Notes: generated by a model from the sequence alone, not told the origin. Counted from the first letter of the stretch, positions 27,072 through 36,971 are shown. The stretch is DNA of 64,000 nt from Bacteroidales bacterium (GCA_023146135.1 JAGLCR010000002.1:1-64000), one strand, 5' to 3'. Translations and numbers: made by a program.

Positions 27072-27818
27072 TTAGTTATCCATAGATCCAAAAACACTCT
27101 CCTTTTGAAAAGCAATTTCGGCAGCACGCTGTTCAGCACTTTTTATTGCTCGATCTTGGGCTGTGGAAACCATTTCGCCATTAATAAAAAGCTCTACAGT
27201 GTGAAGTAATTTATTACCACCAGAAGAAGATTTGGATGATCTAAACTCTATAGTATGCTTTTCTTTTTGTGCCCATTCAATTAATCGACTTTTAAAATTG
27301 GTTTCGGTATGCTGAAGTTCGTCGATATCTAAGTGGAGTTTTATGATACGCTCTATAATCACCTTTTTAGTAAAGTCATAACCCTTGTCAATATAGAGAG
27401 CGCCAATAAAAGCTTCAAAAGCATCTCCCCTCAATGATTTGGGTTGACTGCGTACGTCTTTAGTTGCTTGAATTAGTTTAGTGATTCCTAGTTTTGTAGA
27501 AAGGCTATTTAACTGGGCTCTGCTCACCATTTTGGAGCGCATTTTTGTAAGAAAACCTTCGTCTTTATAGGGATAAATTTTAAAAAGGTAGTCTGCTACT
27601 ACTGCATCAAGAATAGCATCTCCAAGGTATTCTAAGCGTTCGTTGCTGTTTTTAACACCAGGTTGTAACTCATCGGCCACCGATTTGTGACGAAAGGCTA
27701 GCTGATATAAAAAAATATTTCCGGGATAAAACCCGAAAATATTTTTCAATGTATCAATAAGCTCACGATTCTCTTTAGAGAACTTGGCTCTAATCGATCC
27801 TTTAATATCGATTACCAA
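27072..27818 (-). CDS. rnc: Ribonuclease III
   Basis: Double-strand-specific endoribonuclease that matures rRNA and other structured RNA. The signature NERLEYLGDAILDAVVADYLF holds the acidic catalytic residues; RGDAFEAFIGALYID gives the second acidic site; a C-terminal double-strand RNA-binding domain (~170-240) ends AEQRAAEIAFQK. Length 248 aa is normal. It starts with TTG (27818) three bases after the fabF stop; no in-frame ATG exists before the conserved domain. It belongs to the acpP-fabF-rnc operon, a common arrangement. Confidence 0.96.
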   Translation of the reverse strand: MVIDIKGSIRAKFSKENRELIDTLKNIFGFYPGNIFLYQLAFRHKSVADELQPGVKNSNERLEYLGDAILDAVVADYLFKIYPYKDEGFLTKMRSKMVSRAQLNSLSTKLGITKLIQATKDVRSQPKSLRGDAFEAFIGALYIDKGYDFTKKVIIERIIKLHLDIDELQHTETNFKSRLIEWAQKEKHTIEFRSSKSSSGGNKLLHTVELFINGEMVSTAQDRAIKSAEQRAAEIAFQKESVFGSMDN

Positions 27819-27821
27819 GGC

Positions 27822-29072
27822 TTAGTCAGTAAATTTTTTGAAAATAATAGAAGCATTATGCCCACCAAAACCAAAGGTGTTGCTTAAAGCAACCTTGATA
27901 TCTGCTTTTTTTGCTTTATTGAATACGAAATTCAATTTAGGAATTGCAGGGTCAAGTTCTGTATGGTTAATTGTTGGAGGAATAATTCCTTCTTTTACAG
28001 CAAGAATAGAAGCGATTGCTTCGATTGCACCTGCTGCGCCTAGTAAGTGGCCAGTCATCGACTTAGTAGAGTTGATGTAAATATCTTTAGCATGATCCCC
28101 AAAAAGACTTACAATAGCTTTTGGTTCAGCAACATCACCCACAGGGGTAGAGGTTCCATGTGTATTGATATGATCAATATCTTCAAGTTTCAAACCAGCG
28201 TCAAGTACTGCTTCTTTCATTGCTTTGGCAGCACCTGCACCTTCAGGATGTGGAGCTGTCATATGATAAGCATCGCCAGAAAGTCCTGCACCTGCTACTT
28301 CAGCGTAGATTTTAGCTCCTCGAGCGAGCGCATGCTCTAGCTCTTCGAACACCATTGATGCTCCACCTTCTCCCATTACAAAACCATCACGGTCTTTATT
28401 GAAAGGTCTTGAAGCTTTAGCGGGCTCGTCGTTCCGGGTTGAAATGGCATGCATGCCGTTAAAACCCCCAACACCAGCCTCGTAAATAGAAGCTTCACTT
28501 CCTCCTGTAACGAAAACGTCGGCTTTGCCGAATCGGATGTACATCAATGCATCGGCCATGGCATTTGCTGCTGAAGCGCACGCAGATACCGTTGTAAAAT
28601 TCGGTCCCATAAAACCATACTTCATCGAAATATGACCTGCTGTAATATCAGCAATCATCTTAGGAATAAAGAAAGGGTTAAACTTGGGAGTACCGTCTCC
28701 TTTTGAAAAATTAGTTACCTCATCAGAGAATGTCTTTAGGCCTCCGATACCGGATCCCCAAATAACTCCAATGCGTCCTAAATCCTCATCTTCAAGATTC
28801 AAACCACTATCGGCTACAGCCTGATCAGCAGCAATCATCCCAAATTGAGCACATGGGTCTAACTTACGTGCTTCTTTACGGTCAAAATAATCCAAAGGAT
28901 TATAATCTTTAACCTCACAAGCAAAACGGGTTTTGAATTTACTGGCGTCAAAGTTCTTAATAGGAGCAGCACCACTCACTCCATTAATCAAACTATCCCA
29001 TAATTCTGGAACAGTATTTCCTAATGGAGTAAGTGCGCCTAGTCCTGTTACAACTACTCGTCTTAAATTCAT
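27822..29072 (-). CDS. fabF: 3-oxoacyl-[acyl-carrier-protein] synthase II
   Basis: Condensing enzyme of fatty-acid elongation (KAS II). The Cys-His-His triad is visible: cysteine in TVSACASAANAM, histidine in HGTSTPVGD and histidine in STKSMTGHLLGAAG; the loop NTFGFGGHNA closes the site. From the corrected start MNLRRVVVTGLGALTPLG it is 416 aa, the standard size; the track start at 29123 would overlap acpP. It lies 13 bp after acpP and 3 bp before rnc. Confidence 0.97.
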   Translation of the reverse strand: MNLRRVVVTGLGALTPLGNTVPELWDSLINGVSGAAPIKNFDASKFKTRFACEVKDYNPLDYFDRKEARKLDPCAQFGMIAADQAVADSGLNLEDEDLGRIGVIWGSGIGGLKTFSDEVTNFSKGDGTPKFNPFFIPKMIADITAGHISMKYGFMGPNFTTVSACASAANAMADALMYIRFGKADVFVTGGSEASIYEAGVGGFNGMHAISTRNDEPAKASRPFNKDRDGFVMGEGGASMVFEELEHALARGAKIYAEVAGAGLSGDAYHMTAPHPEGAGAAKAMKEAVLDAGLKLEDIDHINTHGTSTPVGDVAEPKAIVSLFGDHAKDIYINSTKSMTGHLLGAAGAIEAIASILAVKEGIIPPTINHTELDPAIPKLNFVFNKAKKADIKVALSNTFGFGGHNASIIFKKFTD

Positions 29073-29085
29073 AAAATGAGTTTTA

Positions 29086-29322
29086 CTATTTTGTGTTGTT
29101 TTCAATGTATGTGATTGCATCACCTACGGTACCGATGTTCTCGGCTTGATCATCTGGAATTGCAATATTGAATTCCTTTTCGAATTCCATAATTAACTCT
29201 ACAGTATCCAATGAATCTGCACCTAAGTCGTTAGTAAAACTTGCTTCAGGTGTTACTTCGCTCTCATCAACTCCTAATTTGTCAACGATAATCGCGTTAA
29301 TTCTAGTTGCTATGTCTGACAT
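29086..29322 (-). CDS. acpP: Acyl carrier protein
   Basis: A 78-aa acidic four-helix protein that carries growing acyl chains on phosphopantetheine. The attachment serine lies in [12 protein letters not shown]. Length and charge fit bacterial AcpP exactly. First gene of the acpP-fabF-rnc operon. Confidence 0.98.
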   Translation of the reverse strand: MSDIATRINAIIVDKLGVDESEVTPEASFTNDLGADSLDTVELIMEFEKEFNIAIPDDQAENIGTVGDAITYIENNTK

Positions 29323-29352
29323 GTTTTTAATATTTTTTGGTTAAACACAATG

Positions 29353-29360
29353 CAAAGAAA
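29353..29360 (-). promoter_or_regulatory. Possible minus-7 box for acpP-fabF-rnc
   Basis: Reads TTTCTTTG on the minus strand, one base off TAnnTTTG, 31 bp before acpP. The remaining ~220 bp up to the next gene are very AT-rich and show nothing else. Confidence 0.4.
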
Positions 29361-29584
29361 AACCTAATAAGATGAAAAACCAAAAAAACTTTACTTTTTA
29401 TCTCTTTTGGCAAATATTAATATAATTGATAATCAGTAATATAGAATATTAGTGAATATATATTATGATATTATTATGCTATATAAAGCCATGATACATA
29501 GTGTATAATATACTTGTTGTTAAGAAAAACTATATTATTATATAATATTAAACATTTTTAAGAATTGCCCTAAATTGACAATAT

Positions 29585-31153
29585 CTACTTATTAAGTATA
29601 AACTTCTTAGTAATCTGATTGTTATCAGTTGATAGTACGAAAAAGTATGTTCCTGAACTTAATTCGAAATATGCTGGAGAAAAGGTTTCGATGTAAAGTC
29701 CTGGCTTGTGAATTTGGCTTTCTATTAAATTCGATATTACTCTTCCTTTAATATCTACCACCCTCAGATTAACAGTTTCCTTTTTGTTTAATTTGAATGA
29801 AAAGTATACTTGATCTTGAATTGGATTGGGGTACACTTTGGTTTGCGGAATATTTTCCAAATTATTCTTTTCAATTAGTCCTAATTGTGTATCAGGATTG
29901 ATAATAGCAGTCCAAACACTTAGTTTGCCATAATGTAGGCGTGTCCATATTGGTCGCACGATTCCATTCTGCACACTAATATTGTTATAGTCGCCAAAGA
30001 AAACAGTATGAGAGGGCATAAAAGGGGATTCGCTAATTTCATAATTTTCAAATGTTAAACCGCCATCTTTAGATATTGCTAAATAAACATCTGTAAGGTT
30101 ATTTGTTTGATTTCGACGGTCATAAAATATAAAATATAGATAACCCGTTGACTGGTCAACATCCATCCAAGTGAAGAATTGAGGTTGTTGAGTAGTATCA
30201 TTATTAACTCGTAAGGGGCTTGACCAAGTATTGCCTCCATCAATGGATTTGGAGAGGAATACATCCACATTGGTTTGCCCATTTCTTTGGTCAGTCCAAT
30301 TTACGTAAATAGTACCATTATGTGGGCCTCCACTCACATCACATTTGGTTATTGGTAAGCCATTGCAACGCGAAATACCTGCTACATCATAGTCCCAGCC
30401 ACCAGGCATAGGGTCGATGGAAATATCATTGTTAAGCCACGTGTTTCCTTGGTCGGTGCTACGGTCAAAGACTAAGCCGTTGGGGCCTGCCCATGCTACA
30501 TAAATTTCCCCATTGGGGCCAATGGCTGGCACAGCCCCTTCAACGGTATTATCACTATCAATACAATCTCCCGCTTGTTTGCTTAAACGAATTGGACTGC
30601 CCCATGAGTTTCCCCCATCAGTTGATTTCGAAAACAGGATTAGACTACTATCTAGTGGGTCGCTTGATCCATATTTGTCAAACTCGGTCCATGTAACGTA
30701 CATATTATTATTGCTTGGGTCTACTGCAATCCATTCTTTATCTTGGGCTTTTTGTGGAGTACTGCTCAATCCCATAAAGGTATCGGTGGTCCAAATTTGG
30801 TTTTGAGTTTCATATTTTTGAAAAACAATTCTATCAATCCAAGCCCCTTGACCTTGAGGCGGGTTAGAGAGGTGTAGAAAAAGAAAATTACCCGCAGTAT
30901 CGGCACTAATACATGGATCGCCCCAAACGCCATAGTTTGAGGTCATTTCTGACATTGTCCAAGTACGGCCCGTATCTAATGACAGATAGGTTTTGTGAAT
31001 ATTAGCCCCTGCCATAATCAATGCTGGATTTTTAGGGTTAATAAATATACTAGGTTCTTCAGGGTTTAGTGTGTCGCTTATCATTATGTTTTTCGGTTGA
31101 GCGAATAAACTAAATGGTAGTAGAATGGCGATAAAAAGGATTATATTTTTCAT
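29585..31153 (-). CDS. Secreted BNR/Asp-box beta-propeller protein (sialidase-like) with T9SS domain
   Basis: A 522-aa secreted protein (signal MKNIILFIAILLPFSLFAQ). Repeated Asp-box motifs are visible (STDGGNSW, STDQGNTW, SIDGGNTW, SKDGGLTF), as in six-bladed sialidase propellers. A C-terminal T9SS type A domain (VYPNPIQDQVYFSFKLN ... KKFILNK) predicts export through T9SS. Asp boxes alone do not prove sialidase activity and no arginine triad was assigned, so the enzymatic role is open. The track start at 31294 adds a 47-residue non-signal extension; the ATG at 31153 gives a clean signal peptide. Confidence 0.85.
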   Translation of the reverse strand: MKNIILFIAILLPFSLFAQPKNIMISDTLNPEEPSIFINPKNPALIMAGANIHKTYLSLDTGRTWTMSEMTSNYGVWGDPCISADTAGNFLFLHLSNPPQGQGAWIDRIVFQKYETQNQIWTTDTFMGLSSTPQKAQDKEWIAVDPSNNNMYVTWTEFDKYGSSDPLDSSLILFSKSTDGGNSWGSPIRLSKQAGDCIDSDNTVEGAVPAIGPNGEIYVAWAGPNGLVFDRSTDQGNTWLNNDISIDPMPGGWDYDVAGISRCNGLPITKCDVSGGPHNGTIYVNWTDQRNGQTNVDVFLSKSIDGGNTWSSPLRVNNDTTQQPQFFTWMDVDQSTGYLYFIFYDRRNQTNNLTDVYLAISKDGGLTFENYEISESPFMPSHTVFFGDYNNISVQNGIVRPIWTRLHYGKLSVWTAIINPDTQLGLIEKNNLENIPQTKVYPNPIQDQVYFSFKLNKKETVNLRVVDIKGRVISNLIESQIHKPGLYIETFSPAYFELSSGTYFFVLSTDNNQITKKFILNK

Positions 31154-31294
31154 GCTATTTGTATTTGTTTGATTGAGTAAAGGTAAGACAAATGTTTTGA
31201 AAATAGTTGTATGAAATATGAAGCTAGAAAATAGAGGACATACTGATTTTATCCTACTGATGAAATAGAAAAAAATGAAAGTGTGATAAAACAA

Positions 31295-32467
31295 CTACAT
31301 GCCAGGAATACGTGGGATATTTTTCAGTTTGGAATGTTTAAAATACCATCCCCAGCCTTTTTTCATCCAATGACCAATAATAGGTAAAGGTATGATAAAC
31401 TCTGTATTTTTGGTACGTTTAATAAAGGCCGCACCGTCTCCTGAATCCATAACACATACTATATTTAAGTGCTCCCAATAGCTTTTACGTTTGCCTACAG
31501 AGCGAATTTCGTTGTGAATATTAAAGGCTGCTGTATCGGCCATTACCTCAGCCAGATGCCCTTGCTTTGCAGCCCAATTAGGCCCCGCAATTGCAGCAAT
31601 ATCACCTATTGCGTAAATGTTTCGATGGCTTTGTACTCTGCACAATTCGTTAATGCGTACAAAACCCGCCTCACTGGTTGGTAAGTTAGAGTTTTCGATA
31701 AAACTATGTCCACTACCTGCGGCAATAAAAATAGTTAAGTCACTTTCAAGACGGCTATCGTCACCAAAAACCACAGCATCATGATCAAAATGGTCAATTT
31801 TTTTACCCAAGCGAGTATTGATTTTATAATGCTTGAAAAAGACATCCATCTTTTTATAAGGCTTTTCACCCATACGTTTGCCAGGTTCTTTCATTGGGGC
31901 AAAAAAAGTAATCTCAAACTTGTCTCGCAAGCTCTTTTGCTTGAGGTAGTGACTAAAATTGAATAATAATTCAAAGGCAGGCCCTCCTCGAACAGCCGTT
32001 GCAGTGGGGTCTTTCGGATTGCCACCAAAACCAATAGCAATACGACCACTTCCTTGTTCAACTAATTTGTCTAGGCGGTCTCGGATACTAAGTGACTCTT
32101 CAGGCTTGCCACAAATAGTAAGAGTGTGCTCCATGCCTGGAGTTTTCACTTTATGCATTCCTAAAGCAATGATGAGGTAATCGTAATTTAGTTTTGAATT
32201 TTCCAATTGCACCTCATTATTTTCAGTATTTAAACCAACAGCCTTGTCGAGCACCAGATTAAATCCATGCTTTTTGGCCAAAACCTTTAAGTCAATTTGA
32301 ACATCTTCAAAACTCTTTTTATGCGTTGGAATCCATATAGATATAGGATAAATAAAGAAATAGGGCCGATCTGAAACTAAAGTTACATCGTATTTCTTTT
32401 TCCGCATTTTGATTGCTGCTTCTAGTCCAGCAAACCCTCCACCGAGTATTAGAATTTTGTTGCTCAT
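31295..32467 (-). CDS. FAD-dependent pyridine-nucleotide/sulfide:quinone oxidoreductase-like protein
   Basis: A 390-aa flavoprotein. The N-terminal Rossmann motif ILGGGFAGLEAAIKMR binds FAD; YDYLIIALGMHK and NIYAIGDIAAIAGPNWAAKQGHLAEVMA are the second and third FAD-contact regions. Its overall form, with VCVMDSGDGAAFI in the C-terminal half, resembles the sulfide:quinone oxidoreductase-like branch rather than NDH-2. The cysteine pair used by true SQR could not be placed with certainty, so quinone reduction with sulfide is unproved. It has its own promoter box. Confidence 0.82.
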   Translation of the reverse strand: MSNKILILGGGFAGLEAAIKMRKKKYDVTLVSDRPYFFIYPISIWIPTHKKSFEDVQIDLKVLAKKHGFNLVLDKAVGLNTENNEVQLENSKLNYDYLIIALGMHKVKTPGMEHTLTICGKPEESLSIRDRLDKLVEQGSGRIAIGFGGNPKDPTATAVRGGPAFELLFNFSHYLKQKSLRDKFEITFFAPMKEPGKRMGEKPYKKMDVFFKHYKINTRLGKKIDHFDHDAVVFGDDSRLESDLTIFIAAGSGHSFIENSNLPTSEAGFVRINELCRVQSHRNIYAIGDIAAIAGPNWAAKQGHLAEVMADTAAFNIHNEIRSVGKRKSYWEHLNIVCVMDSGDGAAFIKRTKNTEFIIPLPIIGHWMKKGWGWYFKHSKLKNIPRIPGM

Positions 32468-32489
32468 AAATTGTAAATTTATTATTAGG

Positions 32490-32497
32490 CAAAACTA
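32490..32497 (-). promoter_or_regulatory. minus-7 promoter box for the oxidoreductase gene
   Basis: Reads TAGTTTTG on the minus strand, matching TAnnTTTG, 23 bp before the start codon. Confidence 0.5.
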
Positions 32498-32663
32498 GAA
32501 ATAAAAAACGATAGGTAAATTCTAAATAATAATATAAATATTTGTTTAACAAATTGTTGTAAAGATACATGCAGTCGGCGAGTATTATCAGTATTTAGAA
32601 TGATTATGAATAGAGTCTTAAAAACTGCTCTTTTTTGAGACTAATCTTAAAACAAAAAACACT

Positions 32664-32671
32664 TACCTTTG
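32664..32671 (+). promoter_or_regulatory. minus-7 promoter box for the phosphofructokinase gene
   Basis: TACCTTTG matches TAnnTTTG and lies 31 bp before the ATG. Confidence 0.6.
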
Positions 32672-32701
32672 CCTTTCAAAAAACAAAAAACACACTATTA
32701 A

Positions 32702-33919
32702 ATGAAGGAATCAGTAGCAATATTATGTGGTGGAGGACCAGCTCCAGGAATTAATGCAGTAATCAGTTCGGTTGCTCGGGTATTTCTAAAATCGGGTTAT
32801 CGTGTAATTGGCATCCATGGAGGTTATCGTGGTTTGTTAATGGAGTCGCCGAATATTGAAGATATTGATTATCGCTTTGCCGATCGCATTCATAACATTG
32901 GCGGGTCAGCGCTTCAAATGAGTCGTCATAAACCTAAAGATGATGAGTTCAGTACTGCATTTTTTACAAGTAATAATGTAAAGCTTTTGGTAACTATTGG
33001 TGGCGATGATACAGCCTCTACAGCTAACCGACTATCGCAATATTTACGCAACAACAATGTGAAGTTGCAAAATATTCATGTGCCGAAAACAATTGATAAC
33101 GATCTTCCTCTGCCTGAAGGAATATCCACTTTTGGTTATCAGTCGGCCAAGCACGAAGGAGTAAAAATTGCAAATACGGTATATGAGGATGCTCGTACTA
33201 GTGGCAACTGGTTTGTAATATCAGCCATGGGACGTGAAGCTGGTCATTTGGCTTTTGGGATTGGATCATCGGTTCGATTTCCTATGATTATTATTCCTGA
33301 AATGTTTAATAAGACAAAGATTACTACAAATAAAATTACCCGATTAATTATTTCCGCGATCATAAAACGCAAAATACTGGGCTTTGAATATGGCGCTGCT
33401 ATTATTAGTGAGGGAGTATTTCATTTTATGACCGATGAGGAAATAAAGGCTACAGGAATTAATTTTACATTTGATGACCATGGTCACCCAGAGTTGGGAA
33501 CGGTTAGTAAAGCTCATATATTCAACCTATTACTTACAAAGCATCTCAAGGAGTTGAAGCTTGATGTAAAGAGTCGTCCGGTGGAATTAGGTTATGAGTT
33601 ACGTTGTATTATGCCTATTGCCTACGATTTGATGTATTGTAGCTTATTAGGAATGGGGACCAAACGACTTTACGATTCAGGTTATACGGGTTGTATGGTT
33701 ACTGCGGATTCGTTGGGGAATATCACTCCATTGTTTTTGAAAGATGTGGAGGATGAAAATGGGAAAGTTAAACCTCGATTGGTAGATATCGATTCGGAGC
33801 GATCAAAAATGGTTTTTGAGGATGGCCTACAGTATCTTGATGCGGGTGATTATGAGGAGGCAAGAGAGTATGTGTCGAATCCTGAGTACTACGATTTTCG
33901 TAATATCTTGGAATGGTAG
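32702..33919 (+). CDS. 6-phosphofructokinase, probably pyrophosphate-dependent
   Basis: Converts fructose 6-phosphate to fructose 1,6-bisphosphate. Family marks: ILCGGGPAPGINAVI, TIGGDDTAS, VPKTIDNDLPL and SAMGREAGHLAFG. Two residues that separate ATP from PPi enzymes are both of the PPi type: D103 in GGDDT (Gly in E. coli ATP-PFK GGDGS) and K129 in PKTIDND (Gly in PGTIDND). It is therefore predicted to use pyrophosphate, making the step reversible. Length 405 aa fits the group of longer bacterial PFKs. Single gene with its own promoter. Confidence 0.93.
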   Translation: MKESVAILCGGGPAPGINAVISSVARVFLKSGYRVIGIHGGYRGLLMESPNIEDIDYRFADRIHNIGGSALQMSRHKPKDDEFSTAFFTSNNVKLLVTIGGDDTASTANRLSQYLRNNNVKLQNIHVPKTIDNDLPLPEGISTFGYQSAKHEGVKIANTVYEDARTSGNWFVISAMGREAGHLAFGIGSSVRFPMIIIPEMFNKTKITTNKITRLIISAIIKRKILGFEYGAAIISEGVFHFMTDEEIKATGINFTFDDHGHPELGTVSKAHIFNLLLTKHLKELKLDVKSRPVELGYELRCIMPIAYDLMYCSLLGMGTKRLYDSGYTGCMVTADSLGNITPLFLKDVEDENGKVKPRLVDIDSERSKMVFEDGLQYLDAGDYEEAREYVSNPEYYDFRNILEW

Positions 33920-34041
33920 ATGACTATTCCCTTTAAGCTTGCTCAGGAGTCTTGTGTCTGCGATTAATGATGGCTAAAAACTGTGGGGAGTATTTTGAGT
34001 ATTTGTAAAATATTATCAGTATTTTAGTAAAAATATTAAAC

Positions 34042-34782
34042 ATGAACTTTTTTACCCTGTTTGGAAGGTATTTATTACTAATGAAACGGTCGTTTGGTAA
34101 ACCACTAAATCATCGCTACTTCTTTAAACAATTAATAAATGAGATTTCATCTATTGGAATAAGCTCGGTGGGAATTGTATTTATTATTTCCTCTTTTATG
34201 GGTGCTGTATTGGTGATTCAAGCAGGCTATAATCTAGAAAATCCATTAATTCCAGCATATACTATTGGTTATGGGGTGCGTGAATCCTTAATCTTAGAAT
34301 TTTCGCCTACTATTGTAAGTTTAATATTGGCGGGTAAAATCGGGTCAAGTGTTTCATCACAGATTGGTACTATGCGTGTTACAGAACAAATTGATGCGCT
34401 AGAAATAATGGGAGTAAATTCGGCCAATCATCTTATTTTACCAAAAATAATAGCAGCATTATTGTCGTTTCCATTTCTTATTGCCATAAGTATGATGGTG
34501 GGAATGGGTGGAGGATATGCAGCCGCAACGATATGGAGTATAGTAAGTTCTAATGATTTCATTGACGGGCTTAATTTTTACTTTGTTCCTTTTGAAATTG
34601 TGTATGCGTTGATTAAATCGGTAGTTTTCGCCTTTATCATTGTTAGTGTTTCAACTTTTTATGGTTATTACGCCAAAGGTGGAGCTGAGGATGTAGGGCG
34701 CGCGAGCACTAAAGCAGTGGTTTCTAGTAGTATTGCCATTCTAGTTATGAATCTAGTTCTCACCAAATTGATTCTAGGATGA
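34042..34782 (+). CDS. mlaE: MlaE-family ABC transporter permease
   Basis: A 246-aa inner-membrane permease of the MlaE/YrbE family, which moves phospholipids between inner and outer membrane. Five or six hydrophobic segments; the conserved region reads EFSPTIVSLILAGKIGSSVSSQIGTMRVTEQIDALEIMGV. Its stop overlaps the next start (ATGA). No mlaD (MCE) gene follows in the cluster, so the substrate-binding partner must be elsewhere or be cvpA-independent. Confidence 0.94.
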   Translation: MNFFTLFGRYLLLMKRSFGKPLNHRYFFKQLINEISSIGISSVGIVFIISSFMGAVLVIQAGYNLENPLIPAYTIGYGVRESLILEFSPTIVSLILAGKIGSSVSSQIGTMRVTEQIDALEIMGVNSANHLILPKIIAALLSFPFLIAISMMVGMGGGYAAATIWSIVSSNDFIDGLNFYFVPFEIVYALIKSVVFAFIIVSVSTFYGYYAKGGAEDVGRASTKAVVSSSIAILVMNLVLTKLILG

Positions 34783-35528
34783 TTGAAGTTAAAAATATAG
34801 ACAAATCCTTTGATGATAAGCAGGTGCTTTTTGATATTAATATTAATTTTGAAAAAGGCAAAAAGAATTTAATTATTGGACAGAGTGGTTCAGGAAAAAC
34901 AGTGTTAATTAAATGCATGGTAGGGCTTCTTGAACCAGATAATGGGGGTATTTATTTCAATGATCGCAATTTTACTCTAATGAATGAAAACGAGCGAAAA
35001 CAAGTGCGTACAGAGATTGGAATGTTATTTCAAGGTAGTGCGCTGTTTGATACCATGACAGTGGAGCAAAACGTACTTTTTCCTTTGCAAATGTTTTCAA
35101 AGATGTCAGTTGATGAACAAAAAGAACGTGCGAATTTTTGCATTGAAAGAGTTGGCTTGATTGAAGCAACGAATAAACTTCCTTCAGAAATTAGCGGAGG
35201 AATGCAAAAGCGTGCGGCTATTGCACGAGCAATTGCACTTAATCCCAAGTACTTGTTTTGTGATGAGCCTAATTCGGGTCTCGACCCTCGAACAGGCGTG
35301 GTGATTGATCATCTAATAGCTGAAATTACAGAGGAATTCCAAATTACAACAATTATCAATACTCATGATATGAACTCTGTGATTGAGCATGGCGATAATA
35401 TTAGTTTTATTCATCAAGGTCATGTGTGGTGGCAAGGGGGTAAGGCAGAATTTATGAAAACAGACAATAAAGAACTTAATGATTTTATTTTTTCCACAGA
35501 AATTCTTAAACGTATTCGACCAAAATAA
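34779..35528 (+). CDS. mlaF: MlaF-family ABC transporter ATP-binding protein
   Basis: A 249-aa ATPase that powers the MlaE permease. Walker A GQSGSGKTVL, signature loop ISGGMQKRAAIARAIA, Walker B KYLFCDEPNSGLDP and the switch histidine in INTHDM are all present. It overlaps mlaE by 4 bp (ATGA) and is followed by cvpA after 6 bp, giving a translationally coupled operon. Predicted role: maintenance of outer-membrane lipid asymmetry. Confidence 0.95.
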   Translation: MIEVKNIDKSFDDKQVLFDININFEKGKKNLIIGQSGSGKTVLIKCMVGLLEPDNGGIYFNDRNFTLMNENERKQVRTEIGMLFQGSALFDTMTVEQNVLFPLQMFSKMSVDEQKERANFCIERVGLIEATNKLPSEISGGMQKRAAIARAIALNPKYLFCDEPNSGLDPRTGVVIDHLIAEITEEFQITTIINTHDMNSVIEHGDNISFIHQGHVWWQGGKAEFMKTDNKELNDFIFSTEILKRIRPK

Positions 35529-35534
35529 TTAATT

Positions 35535-36089
35535 ATGCCCATAAGTGTGTTAGATATTATTTTAATTATTCCCATCGCGTGGTTTACCTATAAGGGTTTT
35601 TCCAAGGGTTTGATAATTGAACTTGCCACATTGCTGGGTTTGTTATTGGGTATTTATATTGCTGGCAATTTCTCCTTTTATACAGCGGATTTTCTTCGAG
35701 ATAAATTTGATTTTCACAGTCAGTATATGAATATTATTTCTTTTACAATTACATTCATTGGGGTGGTAATAATGGTGATGCTGTTTGGTAAGAGTCTTGA
35801 GAAAGTTGTGAATTTACTGATGCTTAGCTTTATTAATAAATTGGCGGGAGCCTTGTTTGGACTGTTAAAGGTAAGTTTTATTTTAAGTGTTTTGATTTTT
35901 ATACTTACCACATTTGGTGTTGAGGAGAGCCTTGTTGATGAGGATATGCAACAAAAATCACACCTATACGAACCCGTGAAAAGCATTGCTCCTTTCGTAT
36001 TTCCTATGGTGAAAGATAATGGTGTTGATATTTTTGATCAAATTGATGAGAAAATAAATGACATTGAGATTCCTATTTTTGATAAATAG
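35535..36089 (+). CDS. CvpA-family membrane protein
   Basis: A 184-aa protein with four hydrophobic segments. The start SVLDIILIIPIAWFTYKGFSKGLIIELATLLGLLLGIY fits the CvpA (colicin V production) domain, with GALFGLLKVSFILSVLIFIL as the later conserved part. The C-terminal ~40 residues are acidic and soluble. The family is tied to envelope stability, but the molecular role is unclear. It sits 6 bp after mlaF and 6 bp before the deacetylase gene. Confidence 0.88.
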   Translation: MPISVLDIILIIPIAWFTYKGFSKGLIIELATLLGLLLGIYIAGNFSFYTADFLRDKFDFHSQYMNIISFTITFIGVVIMVMLFGKSLEKVVNLLMLSFINKLAGALFGLLKVSFILSVLIFILTTFGVEESLVDEDMQQKSHLYEPVKSIAPFVFPMVKDNGVDIFDQIDEKINDIEIPIFDK

Positions 36090-36095
36090 ATTATT

Positions 36096-36971
36096 ATGAA
36101 TAAATATATATTTATATCTATTCTGCTTATTGTTGTTGCCTTAATTACAAATTGTAAGAAAGAATATACTTTAGGTAGTGACCCTACTGTTGATGAAGTA
36201 GAGCATTATGTGCGTAAAACCAATGATTCTCGAGCAGTATTTAGCTATAAGCAGTATGAGGAATTACTGACCGAATTGCAAAAAGATCGATATGTCGTAT
36301 TGCCCATTAATCAATTTCGAAGCTGTAAAAGAAATGATTCGCTAGTCGTAGTTGGACTACGGCATGATATTGATTGGCATCCATTCAAGGCACTTGAAAT
36401 GGCTCGATTAGAGCAAGATTTTGGACTTTCTTCCACATGGTATATTTTGCCCACAGCACCTTATTTTGCTAAGTATTCTAGAAAGGAGCTTAATCGATTT
36501 TCATCCATGTTGCCCATCTATAAGTCAATAGAAAATAGTGGCTGTGAGATCGGAATTCATAACGATTTGCTTACAGTTATGGTTACCTATAAAATGGATC
36601 CTAAGCAGGTAAATAGTGATGATATTTCATTCTTACGAAGAAAAGAAATTCAGATATTTGGTTCGGCAGCACATGGATCGACAGTTGCTCAAAAAGCTCA
36701 TGTAGTTAACTTTGAAATGTATTCAAACTTTACTAATAGGTCTTCGTTTAGCTTTAGAGGAAAAGTTTATCCATTGGGCTCATACTCTTTACAGCAATAT
36801 GGCTTTTATTATGAAGCATATCATGTGGATCATGATTTGTACTTTTCTGATGTGGGAGGGGTGTGGAATGTCTCAGGTGGGAGTTTTAAAAGTTTTATGA
36901 AAACCTTAAAAAATATAGCGCCCGGAAAAAAAGTACAGATTTTGGTGCACCCTGTGTGGTGGAAAAAATAG
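36096..36971 (+). CDS. Polysaccharide deacetylase-like lipoprotein
   Basis: A 291-aa predicted lipoprotein (signal with lipobox ITNC). It shows scattered NodB-homology features: VVGLRHDIDWHPFKALEM, with the catalytic/metal Asp pair (HDID), and EIGIHNDLLTV for the second histidine motif; SAAHGSTV could give the third. The family deacetylates glycans. Divergence is high, so substrate and activity are open. It is last in the mlaE operon; no terminator is visible directly behind it. Confidence 0.75.
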   Translation: MNKYIFISILLIVVALITNCKKEYTLGSDPTVDEVEHYVRKTNDSRAVFSYKQYEELLTELQKDRYVVLPINQFRSCKRNDSLVVVGLRHDIDWHPFKALEMARLEQDFGLSSTWYILPTAPYFAKYSRKELNRFSSMLPIYKSIENSGCEIGIHNDLLTVMVTYKMDPKQVNSDDISFLRRKEIQIFGSAAHGSTVAQKAHVVNFEMYSNFTNRSSFSFRGKVYPLGSYSLQQYGFYYEAYHVDHDLYFSDVGGVWNVSGGSFKSFMKTLKNIAPGKKVQILVHPVWWKK

